The notes below the pieces were generated by a model. That model was not told the origin of the DNA. It made no database searches and worked only from the letters and a program-made list of their open reading frames with translations. A stretch of 41,458 bases of DNA from Mycoplasma sp. CAG:776. Its GTDB lineage: Bacteria > Bacillota_I > Bacilli_A > RF39 > UBA660. Shown in pieces: positions 32,163 to 40,606 of this stretch; positions within the stretch are counted from its first letter, which is position 1; every line of letters starts with the position of its first letter. Location: assembly GCA_000438195.1 (NCBI GenBank), contig FR903065.1, forward strand, positions 1-41,458, read 5' to 3'. Both the position numbers and the translations under genes were made by a program.

Positions 32163-33296
32163 ATGCAGAAATTAATTGAAATAAAAAAAGATGAAACAAT
32201 TTTGGTATCTAGTCATGCAGAAAGTTTTTTAAAACCAGATTTTGTTTATATTCCTATTCATAAAGGTGAACAGATTTTAGTTCATCCGAATGATAAGGTG
32301 CAAATTGGTGATGAGATACTTAAATCTAAAGAGGAAAAAGTATTTTCTCCTGTTTCAGGCATTGTTAGAAAAGCAGTTAAATATCATTCTTTAAAAGCAG
32401 TTGATTATTATTTGGAAATTGAAAATGATTTTGAAGAAAGAAGAAAAAGAGAGAATCAGCATAAAAATAAAATTTTTAAAGAAGATATAATTTCTTATTT
32501 TGAGGGAATTTTAGATAAGAAAAACATTGTTTTAAATGCTATTGATGATGATGTTTATGTTTTGACAGAAAATTTTTATTTATTTTTACATTATGAAGAA
32601 CTTTTAGAATTATTGGATTTATTAGAACAATTGCTTGACTTTGAAAGCGTTTATGTTTGTGTCAAAGCACGAAGTAGTGAAAATATTAATAAGTTGATGA
32701 GTGATTTAGGAATGTATCCAAATATTATACTTAAAGTGGTTCCTGATTTATATTTGCTTGGTAACTCCTCATTTTTATGTTCTTATTTAGATTTGAAGGA
32801 AGAAGAAACTTTAGTAATTAAAGCTCAACAGTTTTATTATGCTTATAACTACTTGATTCGAGGAAGAACTAGAAGTGATATTCTTCTTACTATTAGTGGA
32901 AATGCAGTGGAAAAACCAATTGTTGTTCAAGTGAAAATTGGCACTTTATTAGAAGATGTTTTAAGAGAATTCTCTGTTTTAACAGAAAAAGACGTTTGTT
33001 ATTTTGCTAATGGACTTATGAGAGGCAGAGAGATTACTCCGGACTTTTTTGTAATTACAGAGGAATTAAATAGCGTTCTTATTATGAAAAGAGTACCTTC
33101 GCAGATAATGCAAAAATGTATAAATTGTGGGCTTTGTTATGAATTATGTCCTGTGGGAATTCATCCATATTATCTTAGAGATCCTAAATATTTAGAAAAA
33201 GTTCGGAAAAAATGCATAAATTGTGGTTTGTGTTCATATATTTGTCCTGTATACGTGCCATTTTATCAATATTTGAGAGGAGATAAAGATGAATAA
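32163..33296 (+). CDS. RnfC-like iron-sulfur protein lacking the NADH/FMN loop
   Basis: A 377-residue protein recognisable as RnfC-like: the N-terminal sandwich domain (VYIPIHKGEQILVHPNDKVQIGDE and FSPVSGIVRKA), a middle region and SLBB-like part (LLTISGNAVEKP, KIGTLLEDVL), and two cysteine clusters CINCGLCYELCP (from C319) and CINCGLCSYICP (from C351) for two [4Fe-4S] centres. RnfC is about 440 residues and binds NADH and FMN through a GxGGAGFPT loop; I find no such loop where NAIDDDVYVLTEN follows. It may pass electrons between iron-sulfur partners without NADH (inference). It overlaps the RnfD-like gene by 8 bases. rnfG, rnfE, rnfA and rnfB are not here. Confidence 0.8.
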   Translation: MQKLIEIKKDETILVSSHAESFLKPDFVYIPIHKGEQILVHPNDKVQIGDEILKSKEEKVFSPVSGIVRKAVKYHSLKAVDYYLEIENDFEERRKRENQHKNKIFKEDIISYFEGILDKKNIVLNAIDDDVYVLTENFYLFLHYEELLELLDLLEQLLDFESVYVCVKARSSENINKLMSDLGMYPNIILKVVPDLYLLGNSSFLCSYLDLKEEETLVIKAQQFYYAYNYLIRGRTRSDILLTISGNAVEKPIVVQVKIGTLLEDVLREFSVLTEKDVCYFANGLMRGREITPDFFVITEELNSVLIMKRVPSQIMQKCINCGLCYELCPVGIHPYYLRDPKYLEKVRKKCINCGLCSYICPVYVPFYQYLRGDKDE

Positions 33297-34170
33297 TTGT
33301 TTCTATTTGCATTATGAGAAAGATAAAAAAAGCCTAATATATACTTATTTTTGGGCTCTAATTCCGCTTATTTTATTTAGTTTTTATAAAAATGGAATTT
33401 TATTATATCAAAATAATTATATTTCTTTTATAGATATGTTTTTACCCTTTTATTTCTATTTAGTCAGTATGGGGATTGGGTATTTAGTGGCGCTAATCAA
33501 AAAAGAAAATAAGTGGGAGTTTTTATTATATAGTTTAATCATTTCTTGTACAGTTTCTATTAATACTAACATGTTTATTTATCCGGTTTTACTTTTTGTT
33601 TTATTATTTATTATGAGTTGTATTTCTGAAAAGAAGAGTTTTAATTTTGTTTCAGGAGTGAGAGTTTTTCTTGTTTTAGCTTTACTTTTGCAACAATATT
33701 CTTATCTTAATGTAGGAGAGAAAATAGGAGCATTTAATTATAGCTTATGGGATACGTTCATGGGGTTTGGGATAAGCGGAATTGGGACGAGTAGTTTATT
33801 TTTACAATTGATTTGTTTTCTTATTTTAATATTTAATAAATTCTATAAAAGAAGTATACCAATTATTGCAAGCTGCTTTTATTTCCTATCATTTTTCTTT
33901 CTTTATTGTATTACTAAAGATGTAGTTTGTTTAGAAAATATTTTAAGTGGTACTGTTTATTTTGCTTTTCTTTTTGTAGGTGCGGATTTATATGCTACAC
34001 CAAATACGAAAAAGGGGATGATTTTGTATGGTGGTGTTATTGGCTTTTTAACCTTTATTCTTAGCTTGATTTTACCAATTTATGAGGCTCCTTATATAGC
34101 TATTTTTATTATTAGTTTTCTTATTCCTTTTATTAATCGTTTTTGGTTTAAAAAAGATTTACATTCTTGA
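33289..34170 (+). CDS. RnfD-like membrane protein without the FMN-attachment motif
   Basis: A 293-residue protein with about nine or ten membrane segments. The region GISGIGTSSLFLQLICF and the C-terminal part, with VGADLYATPNTKKGMILYGGVIG, resemble RnfD. RnfD carries covalent FMN on a Thr in an S/D-G-A-T motif ahead of that region; the matching stretch here (IGAFNYSLWDTFMGF) has no such motif. With the RnfC-like protein it forms a two-gene unit after uvrC. Its natural partner subunits, if any, must be encoded elsewhere. Confidence 0.75.
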   Translation: MNNCFYLHYEKDKKSLIYTYFWALIPLILFSFYKNGILLYQNNYISFIDMFLPFYFYLVSMGIGYLVALIKKENKWEFLLYSLIISCTVSINTNMFIYPVLLFVLLFIMSCISEKKSFNFVSGVRVFLVLALLLQQYSYLNVGEKIGAFNYSLWDTFMGFGISGIGTSSLFLQLICFLILIFNKFYKRSIPIIASCFYFLSFFFLYCITKDVVCLENILSGTVYFAFLFVGADLYATPNTKKGMILYGGVIGFLTFILSLILPIYEAPYIAIFIISFLIPFINRFWFKKDLHS

Positions 34171-34177
34171 TTCTTTG

Positions 34178-34186
34178 TGTTATAGT
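34178..34186 (+). promoter_or_regulatory. Extended -10 promoter of the adhesin-sortase operon
   Basis: TGT plus TATAGT (34181-34186). Transcription would begin near 34193, only a few bases before a stem-loop (34198-34241). Confidence 0.4.
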
Positions 34187-34197
34187 AAGTTCATTCA

Positions 34198-34246
34198 CTC
34201 GTAAAAAGATTCTTATTTTAGGATAAGTTGGTTTTTACGAGTTTTT
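34198..34246 (+). terminator. Terminator-like leader hairpin before the adhesin gene
   Basis: CTCGTAAAAA (34198-34207) pairs with TTTTTACGAG (34232-34241), with an inner CTTAT/ATAAG stem, and TTTTTC follows. It ends the RnfD-like transcript or acts as an attenuator in the adhesin leader. Confidence 0.7.
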
Positions 34247-34268
34247 CTTTGATTAGAAAAGGAATGAA

Positions 34269-36167
34269 ATGAAAAAAATATTTAAATTATTATTATGTGT
34301 AGTGCCTTTTATGGTGTTTATGAGTACAGCTTGGGCTAGAGAAGAAGTGTATATTTATTTAGGAAATGAAATTCCGAATGTCAGACTTCATCTTAAGACA
34401 CCTGAGGTTGAGAAGAATAAAAAAATGTATGAGATTTGGAATCGAAATACTGGAAAATTAGTTTATTGTGTTGAACCTGGTGTGGTATTAAAAAATGGAT
34501 ATTTTGAAGCATATCAAGAATTAGATAATTTAGCACTTGATTTTGATGATGAAGATTGGAATTATCTTAGAACAATAGCTTATTATGGTTATGGTTACGA
34601 GGGAAGAGAAGATATTAAATGGTATGCAGTAACTCAATTTATGATCTGGGATTATCTTTTAGAAGACAAAGGGGAAATTTATTTTATTGATGAATATAAC
34701 CAAAAGATTGATTTATATTCTGAGGAAATAAAAGAAATAGAGAAAGATTTAGCTCATCACAATGATTTACCTTCGTTTTTTCAAGGTGCGACAGTTATGG
34801 AATATCAAGTAGATTTAACAGATGAATTTATCTTTAAAGATGAGTATGGTATTTTAGAAGATTTTAAAATGAATACTAATAGTTCTAATGCTAAAATAAA
34901 TGGTAGGGAATTTTCTATTTCTTTTGATTATCCGGGAGATTATCAAGTGGTTTTTATTAAAAATACAGGCTTATCGGAAACTCCTAAAATTTATTATAGT
35001 CCAAATAGTCAAATGGTTATGAATAGAGGGATAATTGATATACCGGTTGCAACTCTAAATTTTCGTGTAAAATCACCATCTTTTAAATTGATAAAAAAAG
35101 CAGAAGAAAATAGTCATTTAAAAGTGGAAGGAGCTAAATATGGAATTTATTATGAAAATGGGGATTTATATACTACTCTTACTACAGATACAGAAGGAAA
35201 TGCTTATCTAGAAGAGATTAATTTAGGTAAATATTATTTGCAGGAGATAGAAGCTCCTTATGGCTATGAATTAGATCAAGAAAAAATTTATTTTGAAGTA
35301 AATAAAGAAGACGTAGTTTTAGAAGTAGAAGATAAATTAATTAAAAAAGAACTTATTATTGAGAAATATTTAGAGAAAATAAATGGAGATTTGGAGCTTG
35401 AAAAAAAAGAAGGATTTTCGTTGGTAGATGATATTTATTTGACTATTGATGATAAAACAGAAGATTTATCAATTCGCAAAATTTTAAATCCGGAAATATG
35501 GGGTAATTTAGTAGTTTTGAAGAAAGATCAGGATACGGGAGAACTTATTTTACAAGAAGCGGAGTTTAAAATTAAGAATGTGGCTACTGGTGAATATTTG
35601 CTATTGAATGGTAAAGATGTTTTTAAGACGATAGATGGTAAACTAGAATTAGAACGTATTCCTTATGGAAGCTATGAATTAATAGAGATAAAAGCTCCAG
35701 ATAGTTATCAGATTTCAGAAGAAACTTATTTTTTTGAAATCAATAAAAGTGGACAGACTATAACAGTTGAAGTGCAAAATAAATTACAAAATGGTTCTTT
35801 AATCATTGAAAAAATTGATGATGAAACGATGTTACCACTTAAAGGGGTTTTGTTTGGCCTATATGATCAAGAACAAAATTTATTACAAGAATTTTATACG
35901 GATGAAAATGGAAGAATTCAGATCAATTCTCTTTTAGAAGGACTTTATTATATTAAAGAAATAGAAACTTATCCAGGTTATGAATTATTAGACGGTTTTT
36001 TAGATGTAACAATAAAGAATAATATGCTTAGTACAATTAAAGTTACAAATCGTTTAAAAGTTGAAGTTCCAAAAACAAGTGTGGATGAATGTTCAATAGT
36101 TTTTCTTTTATCAATAGTTTTTATACTAGTAGGAATTGTTATACGTCATTATGAACAAAATTCTTAA
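34269..36167 (+). CDS. Thioester-domain and Cna-B repeat surface adhesin with VPKTS sorting signal
   Basis: A 632-residue cell-wall protein. Signal peptide: residues 1-23. The thioester domain has YCVEPG (C67) and VTQFMIWDYL (Q123), the pair that forms an internal Cys-Gln thioester able to bond to host surfaces. Then come three Cna-B/SpaA-type repeats (about 275-360, 415-505 and 510-595), each opening with a Lys-containing strand and closing with an acidic segment (YLQEIEAP, YELIEIKAP, YYIKEIETY) as in isopeptide domains. The C-terminus has VPKTS (600-604) as sorting motif, a membrane helix and a short tail. The sortase gene overlaps its end. Adhesion to host or neighbouring cells is the family role. 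Confidence 0.9.
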   Translation: MKKIFKLLLCVVPFMVFMSTAWAREEVYIYLGNEIPNVRLHLKTPEVEKNKKMYEIWNRNTGKLVYCVEPGVVLKNGYFEAYQELDNLALDFDDEDWNYLRTIAYYGYGYEGREDIKWYAVTQFMIWDYLLEDKGEIYFIDEYNQKIDLYSEEIKEIEKDLAHHNDLPSFFQGATVMEYQVDLTDEFIFKDEYGILEDFKMNTNSSNAKINGREFSISFDYPGDYQVVFIKNTGLSETPKIYYSPNSQMVMNRGIIDIPVATLNFRVKSPSFKLIKKAEENSHLKVEGAKYGIYYENGDLYTTLTTDTEGNAYLEEINLGKYYLQEIEAPYGYELDQEKIYFEVNKEDVVLEVEDKLIKKELIIEKYLEKINGDLELEKKEGFSLVDDIYLTIDDKTEDLSIRKILNPEIWGNLVVLKKDQDTGELILQEAEFKIKNVATGEYLLLNGKDVFKTIDGKLELERIPYGSYELIEIKAPDSYQISEETYFFEINKSGQTITVEVQNKLQNGSLIIEKIDDETMLPLKGVLFGLYDQEQNLLQEFYTDENGRIQINSLLEGLYYIKEIETYPGYELLDGFLDVTIKNNMLSTIKVTNRLKVEVPKTSVDECSIVFLLSIVFILVGIVIRHYEQNS

Positions 36168-36693
36168 AATTAGTGGATTGTTTTTATTGTTTTTAGGGAT
36201 TGCTTTGCCATTTTTCACTTTTACTAAATATAAGATAGAAAAAGCATATGAAGTAAAGAAGACCGAAGAAATAATTGCTAGACATGATTATTATGCATTA
36301 TTAGAAATTGATAAGATAGATTTAAAAAAGGAACTATATGAAATAGATGACTCTAAAAATAATGTTAATCGAAATATTTTATTACATCAAAAAAGCGTTT
36401 TGCCTGGAGATAGTCCAAAAAGTAATATTATTTTAGCAGCTCATTCCGGAAATGGAAGTAAAGCTTATTTTAAAGATTTATATTTATTGGAATTGGGAGA
36501 TGTTGTAAAGTTTTATTATCAAGATAAAATCTGGATTTATGAAATACAAGATATAGAATATCAAGATAAAACAGGTGTACTTTATCTTAAAGAAGATTTT
36601 AAGGAAATGATTACTCTTATTACTTGTACTAAGGGTAATAAAAATAAGCAAACTATTTATTATGGAGCTTTAAAAGAATGCCAAAATGTGTGA
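36151..36693 (+). CDS. Sortase lacking the usual catalytic arginine
   Basis: A 180-residue sortase with an N-terminal membrane anchor (about 5-25). The catalytic His is H98 in IILAAHSGNG and the Cys is C159 in ITLITCT. The expected arginine near the end of the barrel is not seen: the segment is GNKNKQTIYYGAL, with K166/Q167 where Arg usually stands. ATG 36151 is preferred over an in-frame TTG at 36136; it overlaps the adhesin end by 17 bases, so translation is coupled. It most likely cuts the VPKTS signal of its partner. Confidence 0.87.
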   Translation: MNKILKISGLFLLFLGIALPFFTFTKYKIEKAYEVKKTEEIIARHDYYALLEIDKIDLKKELYEIDDSKNNVNRNILLHQKSVLPGDSPKSNIILAAHSGNGSKAYFKDLYLLELGDVVKFYYQDKIWIYEIQDIEYQDKTGVLYLKEDFKEMITLITCTKGNKNKQTIYYGALKECQNV

Positions 36694-36727
36694 AAAATGC
36701 AGTTTTTTGATAAAATTGCATTTTTTT
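36693..36727 (+). terminator. Terminator of the adhesin-sortase operon
   Basis: AAAAATGCA (36693-36701) pairs with TGCATTTTT starting at 36717, with more T following. It begins in the sortase stop codon. Confidence 0.75.
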
Positions 36728-36792
36728 AAAGGATTTTAAGGGGTTATGGGTAATAAATATAATTAGAAGCTTGAAAATAGAGGGGTGATGAT

Positions 36793-38535
36793 ATGGTTAC
36801 GGATGAAGAAATAGAGCACATTCGGAAAAGCGCCAATATCATTGATATTATTTCTGGGTATATTCCTCTTACTCAAAAAGGGAAAAATTATTTTTGTGTT
36901 TGCCCTTTTCATGAAGATCATTCACCAAGTATGAGTGTTTCTTTAGAAAAGCAGATTTATAAATGTTTTTCTTGTGGGGCTGCAGGGAATGTTTTTACTT
37001 TTGTTAGTGAGTATGAGAATGTTAAATTTTTAGAAGCAGTTAAAATTGTAGCTTTAAAATGTGGTATTCCTTTTCATGGTGTTATAAAAAAAGATGTGCC
37101 TAAGAAGAATCGTTTAGAATATGAGATTATGGATTTAGCTTTAAAATTTTATCAAAATAATTTAAATAGTGGGGAAGGCCTTTTGGCTAAAGATTATTTA
37201 AAGAAACGTAATTTAGATGAAGAAGTAATCAAAGAATTTGATTTAGGATTAGCAATAGGCGGGAATGTATCTTTAAATAAATTACTTCTTAGTAAGAAAT
37301 ATGAAATAGACTCTTTAGTAGCATTGGGATTAGTTAATCAAAATAATGGTTATGCAAATGATGTTTTTCAGCGAAGAATTATGTTTCCCATTCATGATTT
37401 AGATGGGAATGTTGTAGGCTTTACTGGTCGAATTTATGAAAATAATGAGCAAGCCAAATATATTAATTCTAAAGAGTCAACTATTTTTAAAAAAGGACAA
37501 ATTTTATTTAATTATCATCGAGCAAAGCAAGAAATTAAAAGAAAAAAAGAAGTTATTTTGGTTGAGGGAAATATGGATGCGATTAGAATGTATGCATCTG
37601 GTATTAAAAATGTTATTGCTTTAATGGGAACAAGCCTTACTAAAGATCAGGTGGCAATTATTAAAGGGTTGCATGCTAATATTATTTTAATGTTTGATAA
37701 TGATTCGGCTGGTGAAATTGCGACTTATCAAAATGGTTCTATCTTGGAAGAAGCAGGGGTAAGTTTTCAAGTTGTTCGGTTAAGCGGAGAAAAAGATCCT
37801 GATGAATATATTATTAAAAATGGAGTAGAAGCACTAGAAAAAAATATTCGTAATCCGATTTCTTTCCTGGATTTTAAATTAAAATACTTTAGGAAAGATA
37901 AAGATTTATCTAAAGTGGATGATTTAGCTAGTTATATCAAGCTTGTGATAGGAGATCTTAAAAATGTTCAAGATGATCTTACAAAAGAGTTGATGTTAAA
38001 AAAACTTAGTGAGGATTATCATGTATCACTTGATTTACTTCAGAATGAATTTAAAAAGATTGATACTAAAAAAAATAAAGTAGAAACAACAAAAAAACTT
38101 GATAAAATTAAGTATTCGAAGTATGATAGAGCTTGCCAAAATATCATTTACTTCATGATGAATGATGGAAAGTTTATTCAAAAATTTCAAAAAGAATTGG
38201 GATATTTTAATGAAAAAAAATATCGAAATGTAGTAAATGAAGTTATTTATTATTATGAAATGAATAAAGTTATGGAATTAAGTTCTTTTATTTCTTTTAT
38301 TAGTACTAAAGATTACATATATGATGATGTTATGGAAATAATAAAGGTATGTAGTATTAGTGAATTTGATATGCAGGCTTTTGAAGAATTTTTAAAAGTT
38401 GCTAAAAAAGAAATGATTAAGAAAGAAATTGAAGAATTGAAAGTAAAATTGGCTAATTCTATGGATGCTAATGAAGAACTAGAATTGGCTAAAAAAATAT
38501 TAGATTTAAAAAAAGGATGTGTGGGTAATGAATAA
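36793..38535 (+). CDS. dnaG: DNA primase
   Basis: Synthesises RNA primers for replication. The N-terminal CHC2 zinc-binding residues are C37, H40, C58 and C61 (CPFHEDHSPS, CFSCGAAG). The TOPRIM catalytic core contains VEGNMDAIRMYASG and LMFDNDSAGE. The C-terminal region (about 420-580) is helical and binds DnaB helicase in relatives. The 580-residue length is normal. GAGGGGTGAT precedes the ATG. It overlaps rpoD by 8 bases, as in the conserved macromolecular synthesis operon, but rpsU is not in front of it. Confidence 0.96.
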   Translation: MVTDEEIEHIRKSANIIDIISGYIPLTQKGKNYFCVCPFHEDHSPSMSVSLEKQIYKCFSCGAAGNVFTFVSEYENVKFLEAVKIVALKCGIPFHGVIKKDVPKKNRLEYEIMDLALKFYQNNLNSGEGLLAKDYLKKRNLDEEVIKEFDLGLAIGGNVSLNKLLLSKKYEIDSLVALGLVNQNNGYANDVFQRRIMFPIHDLDGNVVGFTGRIYENNEQAKYINSKESTIFKKGQILFNYHRAKQEIKRKKEVILVEGNMDAIRMYASGIKNVIALMGTSLTKDQVAIIKGLHANIILMFDNDSAGEIATYQNGSILEEAGVSFQVVRLSGEKDPDEYIIKNGVEALEKNIRNPISFLDFKLKYFRKDKDLSKVDDLASYIKLVIGDLKNVQDDLTKELMLKKLSEDYHVSLDLLQNEFKKIDTKKNKVETTKKLDKIKYSKYDRACQNIIYFMMNDGKFIQKFQKELGYFNEKKYRNVVNEVIYYYEMNKVMELSSFISFISTKDYIYDDVMEIIKVCSISEFDMQAFEEFLKVAKKEMIKKEIEELKVKLANSMDANEELELAKKILDLKKGCVGNE

Positions 38536-39667
38536 TAATGAAGAAGTAAAAACAGCGAAAAAAATTGTCGAAATTAAATCGCTTGAAGAAAGAATTGGGG
38601 AGTTAATTGAGCTTGGTAAACAACAGAAGTTTATTACATTTGAGCAATTAGTAGAGAGTCTTAAAGGACTTGATATGGATAATGATTCTTTAGATGAAAT
38701 TTATAATACTTTAATGGATAATGATATTCAGGTTATTGCGGAAGAAGATGAAGATGTAACCGATGAAGATGGAGTTCCTAAAGTAGGACTTGAAGAACCA
38801 ATTATTTTGGATGATAGTGAGATTACAAAAGATATCAATATTAATGATCCTGTAAGAATGTATTTAAAAGAGATTGGACGTATTAGCTTGCTTTCTCCTG
38901 AAGAAGAACTTGTTTTGAGTGAGAGAGTAGCAGCAGGAGACGAAGTTGCTAAAAGTGAACTTGCAGAATCTAATTTACGTTTGGTTGTTAGTATTGCGAA
39001 AAGATATGTAGGCAGAGGATTATTATTTCTTGATTTAATTCAAGAAGGTAATATAGGTCTTATGAAAGCAGTAGATAAATTTGATAGCGATAAGGGTTAT
39101 AAATTTTCTACTTATGCTACTTGGTGGATTAGGCAAGCAATTACTAGAGCCTTAGCAGATCAAGCTAGAACAATACGTGTTCCTGTTCATATGGTGGAAA
39201 CTATTAATAAAATGAGCCGTATTCAAAGACAACTAACACTTGAATTAAATCGTGAACCTAGTGAGGAAGAACTTGCTAAGAAAATGGGAATTAGTGTTGA
39301 AAAAGTCAGAGAAGTTATTAAGATTAGTCAAGAGCCAGTATCTTTGGAAACGCCTATTGGAGAAGAAGATGATTCTCATCTTGGTGATTTTATTAAAGAT
39401 GAATCTAGTATGTCACCAGAAGAATATGCTACGAATGAAATATTAAAAGAAGAAATAAAAAGTGTTCTTATGACATTACAAGTAAGAGAACAAGAAGTTC
39501 TTGAACTTCGTTTTGGACTTGTGGATGGAACTTGTCATACTCTTGAAGAAGTAGGTAAAAAGTTTAATGTAACAAGAGAACGTATTCGTCAAATTGAAGC
39601 TAAAGCCTTAAGAAAGTTACGCCATCCATCTCGTGCTAAAAAATTAAAGGATTTCTTATCTGATTAA
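38528..39667 (+). CDS. rpoD: Housekeeping RNA polymerase sigma factor
   Basis: The primary sigma-70 factor (RpoD/SigA), about 379 residues. Region 1.1 is at the N-terminus, region 1.2 near NDPVRMYLKEIGRISLLS, region 2 has LIQEGNIGLMKAVDKFD and FSTYATWWIRQAITRA for -10 recognition and melting, region 3 follows, and region 4 ends with TLEEVGKKFNVTRERIRQIE for the -35. ATG 38528 is preferred; a GTG at 38519 is possible but has no ribosome site. The consensus-like promoters in the window fit this factor. Its stop overlaps the trmK start by one base. Confidence 0.97.
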   Translation: MNNNEEVKTAKKIVEIKSLEERIGELIELGKQQKFITFEQLVESLKGLDMDNDSLDEIYNTLMDNDIQVIAEEDEDVTDEDGVPKVGLEEPIILDDSEITKDININDPVRMYLKEIGRISLLSPEEELVLSERVAAGDEVAKSELAESNLRLVVSIAKRYVGRGLLFLDLIQEGNIGLMKAVDKFDSDKGYKFSTYATWWIRQAITRALADQARTIRVPVHMVETINKMSRIQRQLTLELNREPSEEELAKKMGISVEKVREVIKISQEPVSLETPIGEEDDSHLGDFIKDESSMSPEEYATNEILKEEIKSVLMTLQVREQEVLELRFGLVDGTCHTLEEVGKKFNVTRERIRQIEAKALRKLRHPSRAKKLKDFLSD

Positions 39668-40302
39668 TGATTAATTTAAAATTAAAAACCATTGCTTCTT
39701 TTATTGAAAAAGAAGATGTTGTTCTTGATACTTGTTGTGATCATGCTTATTTGGCTATTTATTTAAAACAAAATCAGTTATGTAAGGAAGTATATGCTAG
39801 TGATATTAATGAAAATGCGTTAAATCAGGCTAAAAAAAATATTAAAACATCTAAGATGCATATATGCACTTATTTATCTGATGGGTTTAAAAGTATTGAT
39901 AATTTAGAAATTAATACTGCTGTTATTGCGGGAGTTGGAACTAGTACAGTATTAGATATAATAGAGTTTGCTCCTGATAATATAAAAAAGTTTGTAATTA
40001 GTAGTAATAACAATTGGGAAGAGTTAAGAAAAAAGCTTTATAAAAGAAATTTATATATAAAAAAAGAAGTAGTTGTTTTAGATAAACATAAATATTATGT
40101 TATTATGTTTGTTACCAAAGAGTATATTAAAGAGAATGCTTTATCTTTGAAATATGGAAAGTCTAATAATAAAGAGTATTATCTTTCTTTAAAAAAGAAG
40201 GAATTAGAGGTTTTAAACAAAATTCCTAAAAATAAATTTATTTTAAGATTTAAATGTTTTAGAAATATTTATTATTTAAATAAACTTATAAAAAGAATTT
40301 AG
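39667..40302 (+). CDS. trmK: tRNA (adenine-22-N1)-methyltransferase TrmK
   Basis: A SAM-dependent methyltransferase for A22 of tRNAs. The 211-residue protein begins with the TrmK-type LKTIASFIEKEDVVLDTCCDHAYLAIYL, in which the usual GTDH reads TCCDH, followed by ASDINENALNQAKKNI. A second motif, NTAVIAGVGTSTVLDII, corresponds to the AGMGG region. The C-terminal coiled-coil tail is present. It follows rpoD by a TAATG overlap, the order found in Bacillus. It ends convergently in the YqfQ-like gene. Confidence 0.9.
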   Translation: MINLKLKTIASFIEKEDVVLDTCCDHAYLAIYLKQNQLCKEVYASDINENALNQAKKNIKTSKMHICTYLSDGFKSIDNLEINTAVIAGVGTSTVLDIIEFAPDNIKKFVISSNNNWEELRKKLYKRNLYIKKEVVVLDKHKYYVIMFVTKEYIKENALSLKYGKSNNKEYYLSLKKKELEVLNKIPKNKFILRFKCFRNIYYLNKLIKRI

Positions 40303-40567
40303 GGGTATTATTTGATACAGTTTTTATAGTTGCTGTATCTTTTTTTTGTACTTCTTTTTTTATAGAAGAAGTAGTAGTCTTGTTTGTTTCTTTAGAATTA
40401 CCTTTTCCTACTTCTTTTAAAACTCCAAATATTGTTTTGGCATTATTAATCATAGGCTTTGCTTCTTTATAAAGGGGAATTACTTGACCTGCTACATTTA
40501 AAGTCTTGGAGATGCCTGATAAAACCTTTGTAAAACTTAATCCTGTTCCGTATGGGTTTCCAAACAT
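40286..40567 (-). CDS. YqfQ/VrrA-like small protein
   Basis: A 93-residue protein with a Gly-rich N-terminus, a helical segment (LNVAGQVIPLYKEAKPMINNAKTIF) that recalls the conserved part of YqfQ/VrrA, and a Lys/Thr-rich low-complexity tail. In Bacillus yqfQ lies near the sigA-trmK region, which supports the call. The function is unknown. Its 3' end overlaps trmK by 17 bases, and the trmK terminator lies within it. AGGTGAT is the ribosome site. Confidence 0.55.
   Translation of the reverse strand: MFGNPYGTGLSFTKVLSGISKTLNVAGQVIPLYKEAKPMINNAKTIFGVLKEVGKGNSKETNKTTTSSIKKEVQKKDTATIKTVSNNTPKFFL
40314..40347 (+). terminator. Terminator of dnaG-rpoD-trmK, inside the YqfQ-like gene
   Basis: GATACAG (40314-40320) pairs with CTGTATC (40333-40339), followed by eight T. 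It lies antisense to the coding region of the 93-residue gene. Confidence 0.75.
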
Positions 40568-40606
40568 AGATTATCACCTAGTATAATATATGTAGAATTT
40601 TAAAAT

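Noticed and set aside
34198..34246. T-box or metabolite riboswitch upstream of the adhesin.
   Set aside because: The leader is too short and has no T-box sequence; only a simple terminator-type hairpin is visible.
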